NCBI GenBank assembly: GCA_964621185.1
Contig: CAZULM010000013.1
Span: 1-64,000, forward strand
Reading direction: 5' to 3'
DNA from: M3007 sp964621185
Lineage (GTDB): Bacteria; Bacteroidota; Bacteroidia; Chitinophagales; Saprospiraceae
Length of the DNA stretch: 64,000 nucleotides
In this document: positions 29,311 to 38,245 of the stretch, in pieces
Layout of the letters: each line of letters starts with the position of its first letter
Position numbering within the stretch: position 1 is the first letter of the stretch
Notes under the pieces: generated by a model
Database searches by the model: none
What the model saw: the letters and a program-made list of their open reading frames with translations, nothing else
Told to the model about the DNA's origin: nothing
Translations under genes and position numbers: made by a program

Positions 29311-29407
29311 CCCGCTTTCCCGCTCATGGAATGAATCCGTTGCCGCCCCAGGTTTAATCTATTTCCCTCCTTTTGCAACGCATTGTTCATTTCAAAACCG
29401 TATTTAT

Positions 29408-31219
29408 ATGCTAAAGCTTTCCCTAACCATTTGGATTACAGCGCTATGCGCATTTTTCATCCAGGCCCAATCTGGATGCCCGGGCTGCGCGGTCAGCGTA
29501 CCTGCCGGGATGCCCGCCGACACTGTTTACCTGCCCGATTTGCCCGACGGCATTGCCGGCACGCCCTACGATCAGGACATTTCATTCCGGTTGCCCAAAA
29601 CAACTACTCCTGTGAATGCCATCGACAGCACTACCCCACCCGGCCTCACGATTTCAAAATTTGAAATCGTTTCCATCACAGGCCTGCCACCCGGGGTGTA
29701 CTGGCAGCCCAACAAATTCAATTTTAATGTTGGTACAGAAACCGATGGCTGCATTAAAATTTGCGGCACCCCCATCGGCTCGGACACTTTTCATTTGAAG
29801 GTCACCCTAAAGGCCACCGTTTTGTTGCTGACCCAGACAGCATCCTTCCCCATGACCCTGTACGTTGCGCCGAAGGTGAGCAGCACAGCAGGTTTTTCCA
29901 TTACCGACCCGGAAGGATGTGGCAGTACTACGGCTACTTTTACCAACAAAGTCCCTTCGGGAGGGGCGCCCGGCTTCACCTACTCCTGGGATTTTGGTGA
30001 CGGCTCGCCGGTTTACACGGGCGAGAACCCGCCTCCCCACACCTACAATCAGGTAGGCGAATACACCGTATCCTACCATGCCCATGTAGATACCGCAGGC
30101 TTCATATTGAAAGGAATTCGGGTGATTACCGTAGAATGTGTGGACGAACTGGGTCTTGGCAAGCCTGATCTGTACATGCAGATTTTTGCGCCGAACAACG
30201 GCCCAAAGGTTTTTGATTCCTCCCCGCACCTCAACAACACAACCCTGCCTTACCTCTTTCCCATGAATGTCAAACTGGGAGACGGCAACTACACGCTCAA
30301 AGTGATTGATGAAGACAGCGGGATAAAAGGCAGCGATGATGATTGCGGCACCATTTCTTTCAACAAGCTCAGCAACGGTGAGGCCGTCGCCGGCGGTTTG
30401 AAGGTGGAGTTCATCATCGTAAACCCGCAGGAGGACATTTATTCCAAAGACACCATATATGTGTACCCCCAGCCTATCCTGCCTGTGGTGAGCGCGGCCA
30501 ATGGCCTGAGTGCTTGCGCCGGCGAAACCGATTTGGTGCTGATGTCTTCTTACGGCAGCGGCAACCAATGGCTGCTCAATGGCGAAAACATCCCCGGGGC
30601 AACTGATTTTATCTATTCTCCAACGGTTAGTGGCAACTATCAAGCGCAGATTATTTCGCAATACGGCTGTGTGGCCACTTCAGCGCCGAAGCAAATTGTG
30701 TTTCACCCTTTGCCCGTACAGCCGGTTTGGTACAACTACAACAACTCCCTGCGCGTGTACGACACAGCTGCCTTGCCGGCGCAGTATTCCCTGCAATGGT
30801 ACCTGGGCACCAACCCGATACCCGGCGCCACCGGCATCTGGTACTGCTCCAAATCAAGCGGGAACTATGGCTTGGTGGTGACGGATTTGGCTACGGGCTG
30901 CACCAGTTCCTATGCCAATTTGGTAGTGCACAACCCTCAGTTCGACTGCTTGGTCGGCACCGAAAATCTAGGCCCCTTGAGTTTGGCGATAAGCCCTAAC
31001 CCCGCCTCGAGCCTCGTGCAGGTCGGGATTGGGGGCGAAACGGGCAACGGTATGGTGCGGCTTTGGGATCTTACCGGGCGTTTGGTACAGGAGCAAACCT
31101 TCGGCGCAGGGCAGGACAAGCTGCTGTTGGATGTCAGCCTTATAAGCCCTGGGATGTATGTGGTGGAGGTTTTGGCAGATGGGGTGCGCCGGCTTGGGAA
31201 ATTGGCGGTGGGGCGGTAG
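29408..31219 (+). CDS. Secreted PKD-domain protein with type IX C-terminal sorting tail
   Basis: A signal peptide (MLKLSLTIWITALCAFFIQAQ) begins at the ATG at 29408; the frame is open further upstream but the extension is not protein-like. One clear PKD domain is visible (FTYSWDFGDGSPVYTGE, with HTYNQVGEYTVSYH). Two Ig-like segments follow that read 'xxQWLLNGxxIPGAT' and 'LQWYLGTNPIPGATG'. The last 75 residues are a type A sorting domain (LAISPNPASSLVQV, WDLTGRLVQEQTF, SPGMYVVEVLADG), which directs export by the type IX system and is removed at the surface. 603 residues. The function of the exported protein is unknown. Confidence 0.88.
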   Translation: MLKLSLTIWITALCAFFIQAQSGCPGCAVSVPAGMPADTVYLPDLPDGIAGTPYDQDISFRLPKTTTPVNAIDSTTPPGLTISKFEIVSITGLPPGVYWQPNKFNFNVGTETDGCIKICGTPIGSDTFHLKVTLKATVLLLTQTASFPMTLYVAPKVSSTAGFSITDPEGCGSTTATFTNKVPSGGAPGFTYSWDFGDGSPVYTGENPPPHTYNQVGEYTVSYHAHVDTAGFILKGIRVITVECVDELGLGKPDLYMQIFAPNNGPKVFDSSPHLNNTTLPYLFPMNVKLGDGNYTLKVIDEDSGIKGSDDDCGTISFNKLSNGEAVAGGLKVEFIIVNPQEDIYSKDTIYVYPQPILPVVSAANGLSACAGETDLVLMSSYGSGNQWLLNGENIPGATDFIYSPTVSGNYQAQIISQYGCVATSAPKQIVFHPLPVQPVWYNYNNSLRVYDTAALPAQYSLQWYLGTNPIPGATGIWYCSKSSGNYGLVVTDLATGCTSSYANLVVHNPQFDCLVGTENLGPLSLAISPNPASSLVQVGIGGETGNGMVRLWDLTGRLVQEQTFGAGQDKLLLDVSLISPGMYVVEVLADGVRRLGKLAVGR

Positions 31220-31321
31220 TGTTTCCCGTTTGAGCCTTCTTCTGGGTGCGGAATATGCGTCACCCCGAATTTTCATAGGATAAATACCATGGAAAAGTGC
31301 AGCATTTGTTTTTACTTATTG

Positions 31322-31418
31322 GTCAGACCGCGAAAAGCGGTCAGACCAAGCGCCATCGTCAGACCGCGAAAAGCGGTCAGACCAAGCGCCATCGTCTGAC
31401 CGCTTTTCGCGGTCTGAC
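31322..31418. repeat. Direct and inverted palindromic repeats between convergent genes
   Basis: Two tandem 36-base units (31322-31357 and 31358-31393), each starting with GTCAGACCGCGAAAAGCGGT, are followed by the inverse of the first 25 bases (31394-31418). Each unit is itself a small hairpin (CCGC-GAAAA-GCGG). The structure lies between two convergent genes and could end transcription from both sides. A relative with changed stem bases is at 60725-60789. Confidence 0.75.
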
Positions 31419-31486
31419 GAATAGGTTTTTACAATTTTGCCCTACAAATGCTTCGAAGGTATTCGTTATTTGGGATTTACTTTTTG

Positions 31487-31581
31487 GAACGCGGATCGAA
31501 CGGATTTGGCGGATTTTAACAGATTATGGGCATGTGCTTGGAAATCTGCATCGATCTGCCAAATCGGTTCGATCCGTGTTC
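31487..31581. repeat. Inverted repeat with 28-bp arms
   Basis: GAACGCGGATCGAACGGATT-type sequence at 31487-31514 pairs with 31554-31581 with about three mismatches; the loop is about 39 bases. With the repeats at 31322-31418 it occupies the convergent gap 31220-31681, where no gene is seen. Confidence 0.65.
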
Positions 31582-31681
31582 TATACCAAGATATTAGTGG
31601 TTTGCGAGATTGCCAGGATGGATCCTATTGATTATCGAAGTTTTATCCCCCGTTACTTTCGCAAACCAATTTCCGTTGGGT

Positions 31682-32365
31682 CTAATTGGTCGGTGTGCTG
31701 GAAAAAATCTCCGCCAGCAGCATCTCCGCCACCAACTTATTCCCTTTTTGGTTCAAATGCACCCCATCCGTCGTCAGAATGGAGCTGTGGCTGTCTGTCT
31801 CGTTGTGGGCAATATGGTAATCAATGAATGCCTTCCTGAAGTCGGCAAGCCCGCAGCCTTTTTCTTTGGCAATGCCCCGGATGATGTCTGAATACGCATC
31901 CAGTTCCGCATCGAGGGGGTTTGCGCCGCCTTTTTGCTCGCCGATGCAGGCGGGTGTGCACAGGATGGCCCGTATCTTCTTTTTTTGCAATTTGGCAACG
32001 ATGGCCTCGCAGAACTTTTTGAACTTGTCGGCATCCGTGCCGGTGCGGTGTGTCTGCTTGTGCCACACGTCGTTGACACCAACATAGACTACCACGATTT
32101 TGGGCTTTTTGGCCAGCACGTCCTCTTCCAGCCGCAGGTAGAGGTCATAGACCTTGTTGCCGCTGATGCCTGCTCCGATCAATTCGTATTGTTTGTCCAT
32201 TTTTTTGGCCAGCAACGAATCGCGCATTTGGCTGATGTAGCCGCCAGGTGCCACCCCGGCTTCGGTGATGGAATCGCCAAAAAAGACCACGCGGGCAGGC
32301 TTTTTTTGGACAAGGAAGGATAAGAACAGGGCAGACACGGCGCTTAGGTAAAATAATTGTTTCAT
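31682..32365 (-). CDS. SGNH/GDSL-family esterase or lipase, exported
   Basis: 227 residues with an N-terminal hydrophobic signal (MKQLFYLSAVSALFLSFLV). The SGNH blocks are present: FFGDSITEAG (block I, nucleophile Ser), GAGISGNKV (block II Gly), VGVNDVW (block III Asn) and DGVHLNQKG (block V Asp and His). These enzymes hydrolyse esters; carbohydrate deacetylation and lipolysis are both known, and the substrate cannot be read here. The ATG at 32365 is preferred; an upstream in-frame extension lacks a signal peptide and looks non-coding. Confidence 0.85.
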   Translation of the reverse strand: MKQLFYLSAVSALFLSFLVQKKPARVVFFGDSITEAGVAPGGYISQMRDSLLAKKMDKQYELIGAGISGNKVYDLYLRLEEDVLAKKPKIVVVYVGVNDVWHKQTHRTGTDADKFKKFCEAIVAKLQKKKIRAILCTPACIGEQKGGANPLDAELDAYSDIIRGIAKEKGCGLADFRKAFIDYHIAHNETDSHSSILTTDGVHLNQKGNKLVAEMLLAEIFSSTPTN

Positions 32366-32473
32366 AAAATGAGCGTCAAAAATCCAATTCAAAAACCGAA
32401 ATGGAATCGGGCTGTCGGCAAATACAAGAAGACCAAAAGCCACCGAGCCAATATCAACGAACAACAAAAAAAA

Positions 32474-32920
32474 GCCACAGACCTGTAAGCCGGATTCTGT
32501 ACCCCGGCAAGCCGGAGCCTTTGTCATTTATCTGGTCCCGACGGATCGGGATCTGCGCTGCCTACCCCCTTTGCTCCCGACGAATTGGGACTGTGCGAGC
32601 AACACAGGAGCCCGCCTTCGCTAAAGCTGGGCTTTAACTATGGCGGGCATGCAAAGTGTACATGGCATTTCAACCCGCAAGGTTTATCCCCCACGACAGT
32701 TACCTGCCCTGGTCGTGCGCTCTTACCGCACGTTTTCACCTTTACCCGCCGAAGCCTTGGCGCAGGCGGGTAGCCCACTAACCTCAACTCCGACAGGAAG
32801 TTATTTTCTGCGACACTTTCTATGCCCCCGAATTGCTTCGGGAACTCCGCCGGTTAGGCGGTGCGGCGCTCTACGTTGTCCGGACTTTCCTCCCCGAAAG
32901 GCGACAAAGCGGTCTGTGGC
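32474..32920 (-). ncRNA. rnpB: RNase P RNA (class A)
   Basis: Read on the minus strand, the 5' part has the universal sequence GAGGAAAGTCCGGAC and the 3' part AGAATCCGGCTTACAGG, ending GTCTGTGGC, which pairs with the 5' end GCCACAGAC to form P1. The length is about 447 bases, longer than a typical class A RNA. The extra length includes REP-like hairpins at 32743-32772 and 32610-32648 and two CCCGACG-type stem loops near 32530-32590. The exact ends could differ by several bases. The RNA matures tRNA 5' ends. Confidence 0.95.
32610..32648. repeat. REP-like hairpin inside rnpB
   Basis: GCCCGCC and GGCGGGC flank a 25-base interior that contains TTCGCTAAAGCTGGGCTTTA, itself partly self-complementary. 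Similar sequence (ACCCGGCATAGCTTCAGCGA, then AGGCGGGT) occurs outside the gene at 62186-62213. A second related hairpin in rnpB, TACCCGCC to GGCGGGTA, is at 32743-32772. Confidence 0.6.
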
Positions 32921-33101
32921 ATTTCTTTAAAACCCCTGCAAAGTAACGTGCTTTGGCGCTTATTCTCCTTATTTTCTGGCTGTATTCACATTCATTTTTC
33001 AGAACAGCGCGTATTGGCTCAAACTTTGTTTAGAGAGGTACGGGAAGTTTGGCTTTCACCTTTTTTTGAAAATTAGGCTGACTTTCCTCAGTAAGTATAG
33101 A

Positions 33102-33109
33102 TACATTTG
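33102..33109 (+). promoter_or_regulatory. Probable -7 element for the sensor kinase gene
   Basis: TACATTTG matches TANNTTTG fully and is followed by CCCGC. The ATG is 68 bases downstream. No clear -33 TTG at the proper distance was seen. Confidence 0.4.
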
Positions 33110-33176
33110 CCCGCATATTGCGGCCAATTTCTTTCATAATCACCCAATACTTCTCAAAAACCGCGCATCTCCCAAT

Positions 33177-36100
33177 ATGATTAAGCGCTTGCTTTTATAC
33201 GTGCTGGTAATGTTCATTTTGATGGCCGCAGCTGTTTCAGCCGGCCAACAGGATGAAAACGGCGCATTGCTCCAGCAATATTCTGAAGAAATTTCTGCGT
33301 GGCTGACTTCCGCTGAAAACGAGGCCATTGGCTGGGCAAAGGACAAAAGCGGCGCAAATGCAAGCGACCCCGAGCAGCACGACAAACCATATACCGTTTT
33401 GTTCCATCAGGGCGATACGCTGCGCAGTTGGTCCAACACCAAGGTGATCCCCTCTCCTAACGACTTGAGACAACTTGCTGGGAAAAGCGGCCGGAGCCTG
33501 GTAAAGTTACCGCTTGGATGGTTTTTGGCCAATGTTGAACCGGGGGCTGGGGGTACGCGCAGCATCTTGGTGCCCGTCCGTTACGCCCTTGATTTCAAAG
33601 ACGCGCGCCACAGCATCGCCTTTCCTGCCAACGAGCATATTTCAAAAAACCTGCGGATTGCCGAAGAACAAACAGCATGGCCAATCCAGGTAGCCGGGCA
33701 AACGCTGGCCTGGCTGCAGGCCGAAGGGCCCATCCAATCGGGCTGGCTTACCTGGGTGAAACTTGGGGCCTGGGCTTTGTTTTTTGTCACTTTTTTCAGC
33801 ATGTTGAACCAGGCTGCAAATTGGGTCAACCGCCGTTTTGGGGCGCTTTCAGGCGCATTGGCCTTGCTCACAGTGCTGGGAGCCTTGCTGTATTACAACC
33901 TCGAAACGGGCTGGACGACAGCACAGTTTGGCAATTTGCCCCTTTTTGAGCAGTCGTTTCAGGGTGCCGACCTGATCGGGCGCTCTGTTGGCGATTGGCT
34001 GATACATGTTGGGCTGGTGGTGTTTCTGATGGTATTCTTCCACCGGAGCTTTCGGGGCAAACCGCTGGCACACCTGCCCCAGGGGCTGCGGATGGGCATC
34101 GCTTTGATCAGTGATACGCTGTTGATGCTCAGCATCCCAATCTGTGTGCTGGTGGTGCGGCAACTGGTTTTCAATAGCCAGGCTGGTTTTGACTTCGACA
34201 ATATGCTGGGCATCGGCGCATCGGGCTTCCAGGCGCTGAGCGGGCTTATCGGCCTCATGGTAGGGCTTTTCCTTTTTGGGCACCGCCTGATGCTTACGGT
34301 GCGCAATCTGGGTTTGACCGACATGCAGCGGTTTGGTATGATTGCCGGAGCTGCTGCGCTGATCGCTATGCTGTCTATACCCTTGGGTGTCAACCCGTTG
34401 TATGCTGCTCTATTTGCTTTTTTATATGCCGGCGCCATGGATTTGCTGGTGCACCGCCAGGGCAACGGCTTTGGCTGGCTGGTGGTTTGGCTGCTGTTGT
34501 TTTCGGTATTCTCATCCATCTTGTTGCACCGCTACAACAGCGAGCAAAACCGCCAGCAACGGATGGCCTACGCGCAGGCGCTGGCGAGCGAGCGCGACAC
34601 CGCATCAGCGGAAATCCTCCTGCCCAAGTTCTTGGCTGATGTCATCCAGGATTCTGCTCAAATCAGCCAAGCCCTGAAACCCTGGCCATTTAAGGCGAGC
34701 ATTGAAGAACTTCGCACCAAGCTGAACGGAATTGCGCTGCGGGAACCCTATCTTTTCCAGCATTACCGGCTGAACGTCGCAGCATTTGACAACGAAAACC
34801 AATCGATCCTGATTGGTCAGACACTTGGCTATCAAGAACTTGTGCTTGAAATTTGGGCAAAAGCTGCGGTGTTGAACGACAATATCCGCTTTCACACCGG
34901 CAAGGATGGCAAATTCCGGTATATCGTGCGGTTCCGTGCGACCCGAGCGGTAGATGTGACACAACATGCACAGGTATTTGTACTGCTCGACCACGAGCAT
35001 CCCGCGCCCGGGCTGGCCTATACCCAGATATTTTACAACAGCCCTTACAAAAACCTGGACCACCTGTCGCGCTACAACTTTGCGGTGCAAAAAGACGGCA
35101 GGATCATCGCTGAGCTTGGGCGCGGGAGCATTGCCGCTTTGTCGGCCGATGTAGGGAAAGGAGAGGTGCTCGAAGTGCGGACGGAGGAGCCCCTGCGCGT
35201 CGATGCGGTGGCAAAGAGCAGCGATGGCCGGACCCTCGCCTCGGTCGGGAACAGCGTAGGCGGCTGGCTGAAAAGGCTGTACCTTTTTGCCATACTGTTC
35301 ACGCTGGCTTCCCTCTTGTTGCTGGCATTGGCTTTTGCCAATTCCTGGCTGCGGTTTCTGCCCGAGGAATACGACTTCCGCCTCACGGCAAAAGGCTCGC
35401 TCGCCAAGCGCATACACCTTTGGAACGTTTCCTTATTGGCAGTGTCCTTCCTGGTAGTGGGGTTGCTTACCTACCGCCATTTCACCAAAACGGCAGCAGA
35501 GGCCGATGAAGCTGCATTCAGCTACAAGGCCGATGCCTTGCAGAACAACCTGGAAGCCCCATTTCTGAACAACACGGACAGCAGCGCAACAAAAGACCCC
35601 TCAAACCTGGCCGCTTCTCTGCAAAAAATCACCACCAGCCTCAGCGTAGATGCCAACTTCTTTGCCCCAAACGGCGCCCTGGTTTTCACCACCCAACAAG
35701 ACCTTGTTTCACTCGGCATCCTGCCATCAAAGATGAACGTTGCCGCCCTGGGCACCTTAGCCAAAAACAACAATTTGCCGGAAGTAGAGGAACTGGAGCA
35801 GGTCGGAGGCAACGAATTTGTCACAAAATACCTTCCCTGCCGCACAGGCCGCGGCGAGCTGTTGGGCTTTTTGGGCGTGCCCCACCAGCTGCGCCAAACT
35901 GTCGTCGGCGCGGATGTTTCTGATTTTATCGGCGTGCTCGCCAGCTTGTACGTGTCGCTGCTGCTCATTGCATTTGTCATCACCTTCCTGCTTTCGCGCT
36001 CCATCGTGAAGCCGCTGAGCCTGTTGTCCGAAAAGGTGCAAGAATTGAAATTAGAAGATAAAAACGCCCCGCTGGAATACGTCGGCGATGCCCAGGACGA

Positions 36101-36842
36101 AATCAGCGAACTGATCGACCAATACAACACCATGGTGCAGAAACTGGAAGATTCCAAGGTACAAATGGTGCGGCTGGAACGCGAAGGCGCCTGGCGGGAA
36201 ATGGCCAAACAAGTGGCGCACGACATCAAGAACCCGCTCACGACCATGAAACTGTCGATGCAGCAACTGGAACGCGTGTCGAGCAACCCCGAGCAAGCTG
36301 CCGCTTACCTCCGCAAGGCCATTACCCGCCTGATTGAACAGATCGATTCCCTGGCGCAAATCGCTTCGGAGTTTTCCATGTTCGCCAACCTCGACATCCG
36401 CAACAAAAGCGATGTGGTGATAAACGAAGTAGTGGAAAGTGTGCACGACTTGTTCAGCGAGCAAAAAAATGTGCAACTGGAGCTCAAACTGCCCAAGGAG
36501 CGTTACCATATCCTGGGCGACAAAAATCACCTTATCCGTGTCTTCAACAACCTGGTGATCAATGCCATCCAGTCAGTGCCGTCCGACCGGCAAGGCATCG
36601 TGAAAGTCTCCCTCGCCCGACAGGGCAACACATCTGTGGTCAAGATAAGCGACAACGGCGGCGGCATCCCCCCGGAAATCAGGGAACGGGTGTTCGAGCC
36701 GAATTTCACCACCAAAACTTCCGGCAGCGGCCTGGGGCTTGCCATTTGCAAAAAGATCATCGAGGCGCACGACGGCAATATCCGCTTCGAGACAAGGGAG
36801 AACGAGGGGACGGACTTTTTTGTGGAAATCCCGATTGTTTAA
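33177..36842 (+). CDS. Large membrane-bound sensor histidine kinase, NtrY-like
   Basis: 1221 residues. The N-terminus has a signal anchor (IKRLLLYVLVMFILMAAAVS) and an extracytoplasmic region of about 180 residues. About seven membrane helices follow (residues 200-470), then a second extracytoplasmic region, two more helices, a third sensory region, a last helix and a HAMP-type linker (LLSRSIVKPLSLLSEKV). The kinase core has VAHDIKNPLTTMKLSMQQL with phospho-acceptor His1015, an N-box (VFNNLVINAIQSV), and G-boxes (ISDNGGGIPPEIRERVFEPN; SGSGLGLAICKKI). No response regulator lies next to it, so the partner is elsewhere. The frame is open 37 codons upstream but the ATG at 33177 begins the signal anchor. 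Confidence 0.9.
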   Translation: MIKRLLLYVLVMFILMAAAVSAGQQDENGALLQQYSEEISAWLTSAENEAIGWAKDKSGANASDPEQHDKPYTVLFHQGDTLRSWSNTKVIPSPNDLRQLAGKSGRSLVKLPLGWFLANVEPGAGGTRSILVPVRYALDFKDARHSIAFPANEHISKNLRIAEEQTAWPIQVAGQTLAWLQAEGPIQSGWLTWVKLGAWALFFVTFFSMLNQAANWVNRRFGALSGALALLTVLGALLYYNLETGWTTAQFGNLPLFEQSFQGADLIGRSVGDWLIHVGLVVFLMVFFHRSFRGKPLAHLPQGLRMGIALISDTLLMLSIPICVLVVRQLVFNSQAGFDFDNMLGIGASGFQALSGLIGLMVGLFLFGHRLMLTVRNLGLTDMQRFGMIAGAAALIAMLSIPLGVNPLYAALFAFLYAGAMDLLVHRQGNGFGWLVVWLLLFSVFSSILLHRYNSEQNRQQRMAYAQALASERDTASAEILLPKFLADVIQDSAQISQALKPWPFKASIEELRTKLNGIALREPYLFQHYRLNVAAFDNENQSILIGQTLGYQELVLEIWAKAAVLNDNIRFHTGKDGKFRYIVRFRATRAVDVTQHAQVFVLLDHEHPAPGLAYTQIFYNSPYKNLDHLSRYNFAVQKDGRIIAELGRGSIAALSADVGKGEVLEVRTEEPLRVDAVAKSSDGRTLASVGNSVGGWLKRLYLFAILFTLASLLLLALAFANSWLRFLPEEYDFRLTAKGSLAKRIHLWNVSLLAVSFLVVGLLTYRHFTKTAAEADEAAFSYKADALQNNLEAPFLNNTDSSATKDPSNLAASLQKITTSLSVDANFFAPNGALVFTTQQDLVSLGILPSKMNVAALGTLAKNNNLPEVEELEQVGGNEFVTKYLPCRTGRGELLGFLGVPHQLRQTVVGADVSDFIGVLASLYVSLLLIAFVITFLLSRSIVKPLSLLSEKVQELKLEDKNAPLEYVGDAQDEISELIDQYNTMVQKLEDSKVQMVRLEREGAWREMAKQVAHDIKNPLTTMKLSMQQLERVSSNPEQAAAYLRKAITRLIEQIDSLAQIASEFSMFANLDIRNKSDVVINEVVESVHDLFSEQKNVQLELKLPKERYHILGDKNHLIRVFNNLVINAIQSVPSDRQGIVKVSLARQGNTSVVKISDNGGGIPPEIRERVFEPNFTTKTSGSGLGLAICKKIIEAHDGNIRFETRENEGTDFFVEIPIV

Positions 36843-36880
36843 TTCGATAATTTGGCAATTTGATAATGTGATAATGGGCG
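36843..36880. repeat. Short GATAAT-type tandem repeat
   Basis: Octamer-like units (GATAATTTG, GCAATTTG, ATAATGTG, ATAATG) follow directly after the kinase stop codon. The same units recur at 60574-60635 upstream of the trehalase gene. Confidence 0.5.
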
Positions 36881-36918
36881 CCAGGCTGGGGCGTTTGTGG
36901 TTATTTTCCTTTTTCCGC

Positions 36919-37371
36919 TCAACGGTGCTTTTCTACAAATGCTGCGCAGGCTGCGTCGAGCATTTGGAATACCTCTTCGAAACCATCGTCATCGTAGTAG
37001 GGGTCGGGTACGGAGCGGCGCTGGCCGGGATGGGTTTGGTCGAGCATCAGGGAAACTTTTCCACGATCTTCCTCGCTGCGGGCCAGGCGCAGCACATCGC
37101 GGAGGTTACTTTCATCCATCACGAAAATTGTATCAAACTGTTCAAAATCCTGCTGGCGGAACTGTCGGGCCCGCTGGTTGGCGATATCAATGCCGTTATC
37201 CCTGGCAACGGCAATAGACCGCCGGTCGGGCAGTTCGCCTGTATGCCAGGCGCCTGTGCCCGCACTGTCCACATACCATTGCAGCCCCGCAGCATCAGCT
37301 TGCCATTGCATGATTCCTTCTGCCAGAGGGCTGCGGCAGATGTTGCCGAGGCAGACCATTAGGATGCGCAT
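36919..37371 (-). CDS. Low-molecular-weight protein-tyrosine phosphatase
   Basis: The N-terminal P-loop is CLGNICRS (C-X5-R with Cys and Arg as catalytic residues), and the general-acid Asp is in DPYYDDDGFEEVF. 150 residues is the standard length. The start at 37371 gives the canonical MRILMVCLGN. It starts 4 bases after the fabG stop codon and so is translated from the same mRNA. Substrates are usually phosphotyrosine on proteins; arginine phosphatases share the fold, so the substrate is open. Confidence 0.92.
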   Translation of the reverse strand: MRILMVCLGNICRSPLAEGIMQWQADAAGLQWYVDSAGTGAWHTGELPDRRSIAVARDNGIDIANQRARQFRQQDFEQFDTIFVMDESNLRDVLRLARSEEDRGKVSLMLDQTHPGQRRSVPDPYYDDDGFEEVFQMLDAACAAFVEKHR

Positions 37372-37375
37372 GTGA

Positions 37376-38116
37376 TCAACAATTAAGTCCTCCACAAACC
37401 GAAATCACCTGCCCGGTGATGTAGGCGCCCATGTCGGAGGCTAAGAAAACGCAGGTATTGGCCACGTCGTCGCCCGCGCCGAGGCGCTTGAGGGGGATGG
37501 CGGAGAGGTATCCGTCTTTTGTTTTTTCATCGAGTGCATCGGTCATTTCCGTGGCGATAAAGCCCGGCGCAACGGCATTGCAGCGGATGCCCCGGGAGCC
37601 GTATTCTTTGGCGATAGACTTGGAAAAGCCGATGATGCCGGCTTTGGAGGCGGCGTAGTTGGCTTGCCCTTGTTGCCCGAAAACGCCGACCACGGAGCTC
37701 ATGTTGATCATGCTGCCGCCCGTGCGGATCATGGGCTTGAGGGCGTGCTTGCACAGGTTGAACACCGATTTGAGATTGGTCTGGATCACTTCGTCCCATT
37801 GCTGTTCGGTCATGCGCAGCATCAATGTATCGCGGGTTATGCCAGCGTTGTTGATCAGAATGTCCAATTTGCCGAAATCGGCGAGTACCTGGGCGATTAA
37901 TGCTTCTGCTTGCGCATAGTCGCCGGCATCGCTTTGGTAGGCTTTGGCATTTTCGCCCAATTCGGCAGCGAGGGCTTCAGCTTTGGCCGCCGAGCCAGCA
38001 GAAACATATGTAAATGCCACTTTTGCGCCTTGTTCCACGAATTTGCGCACCAATGCTTCGCCGATACCGCGCGAGCCGCCTGTAATGAGGGCTATTTTTC
38101 CTTCTAAAAGTTTCAT
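37376..38116 (-). CDS. fabG: 3-oxoacyl-[acyl-carrier-protein] reductase
   Basis: A short-chain dehydrogenase of 246 residues that reduces 3-oxoacyl-ACP in fatty-acid elongation with NADPH. Visible motifs: TGGSRGIGEAL (cofactor loop), NNAG, MSSVVGVFGQQGQANYAASK with catalytic Ser, Tyr and Lys, and the C-terminal YITGQVISVCGGLNC typical of FabG. The start MKLLEGKIALITGG is canonical. The gene precedes the phosphatase gene by 4 bases. A role in another 3-oxoacyl pathway is possible but the fit to FabG is close. Confidence 0.9.
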   Translation of the reverse strand: MKLLEGKIALITGGSRGIGEALVRKFVEQGAKVAFTYVSAGSAAKAEALAAELGENAKAYQSDAGDYAQAEALIAQVLADFGKLDILINNAGITRDTLMLRMTEQQWDEVIQTNLKSVFNLCKHALKPMIRTGGSMINMSSVVGVFGQQGQANYAASKAGIIGFSKSIAKEYGSRGIRCNAVAPGFIATEMTDALDEKTKDGYLSAIPLKRLGAGDDVANTCVFLASDMGAYITGQVISVCGGLNC

Positions 38117-38160
38117 CGTGTAATAATTGTTAGAGACCGGAGTGGCAAAGTTGGCAAATC

Positions 38161-38195
38161 TTTGGAAGGAATCAAGGTTCGGGGTTGTATTTTTG
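38161..38195 (+). promoter_or_regulatory. Promoter for the carbonic anhydrase gene
   Basis: TTTG at 38161-38164 and a perfect TATTTTTG at 38188-38195 are 23 bases apart, at the long end of the known spacing. The ATG is 51 bases after the -7 element. Confidence 0.5.
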
Positions 38196-38245
38196 CCTGA
38201 AACAAATCAATCAAATGCGGTTTTGCTGCACAATACCCTGTTCGC

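Noticed and set aside
30937..31276. Minus-strand frames of about 100 codons at the end of the PKD gene
   Set aside because: They lie antisense to the clear type IX sorting domain.
31554..31581. tRNA T-loop-like sequence GGTTCGATCC
   Set aside because: It is one arm of an inverted repeat; no acceptor or anticodon stem can be formed around it.
34605..35417. 270-codon minus-strand frame within the sensor kinase gene
   Set aside because: Antisense to the kinase's sensor region, with no family features.
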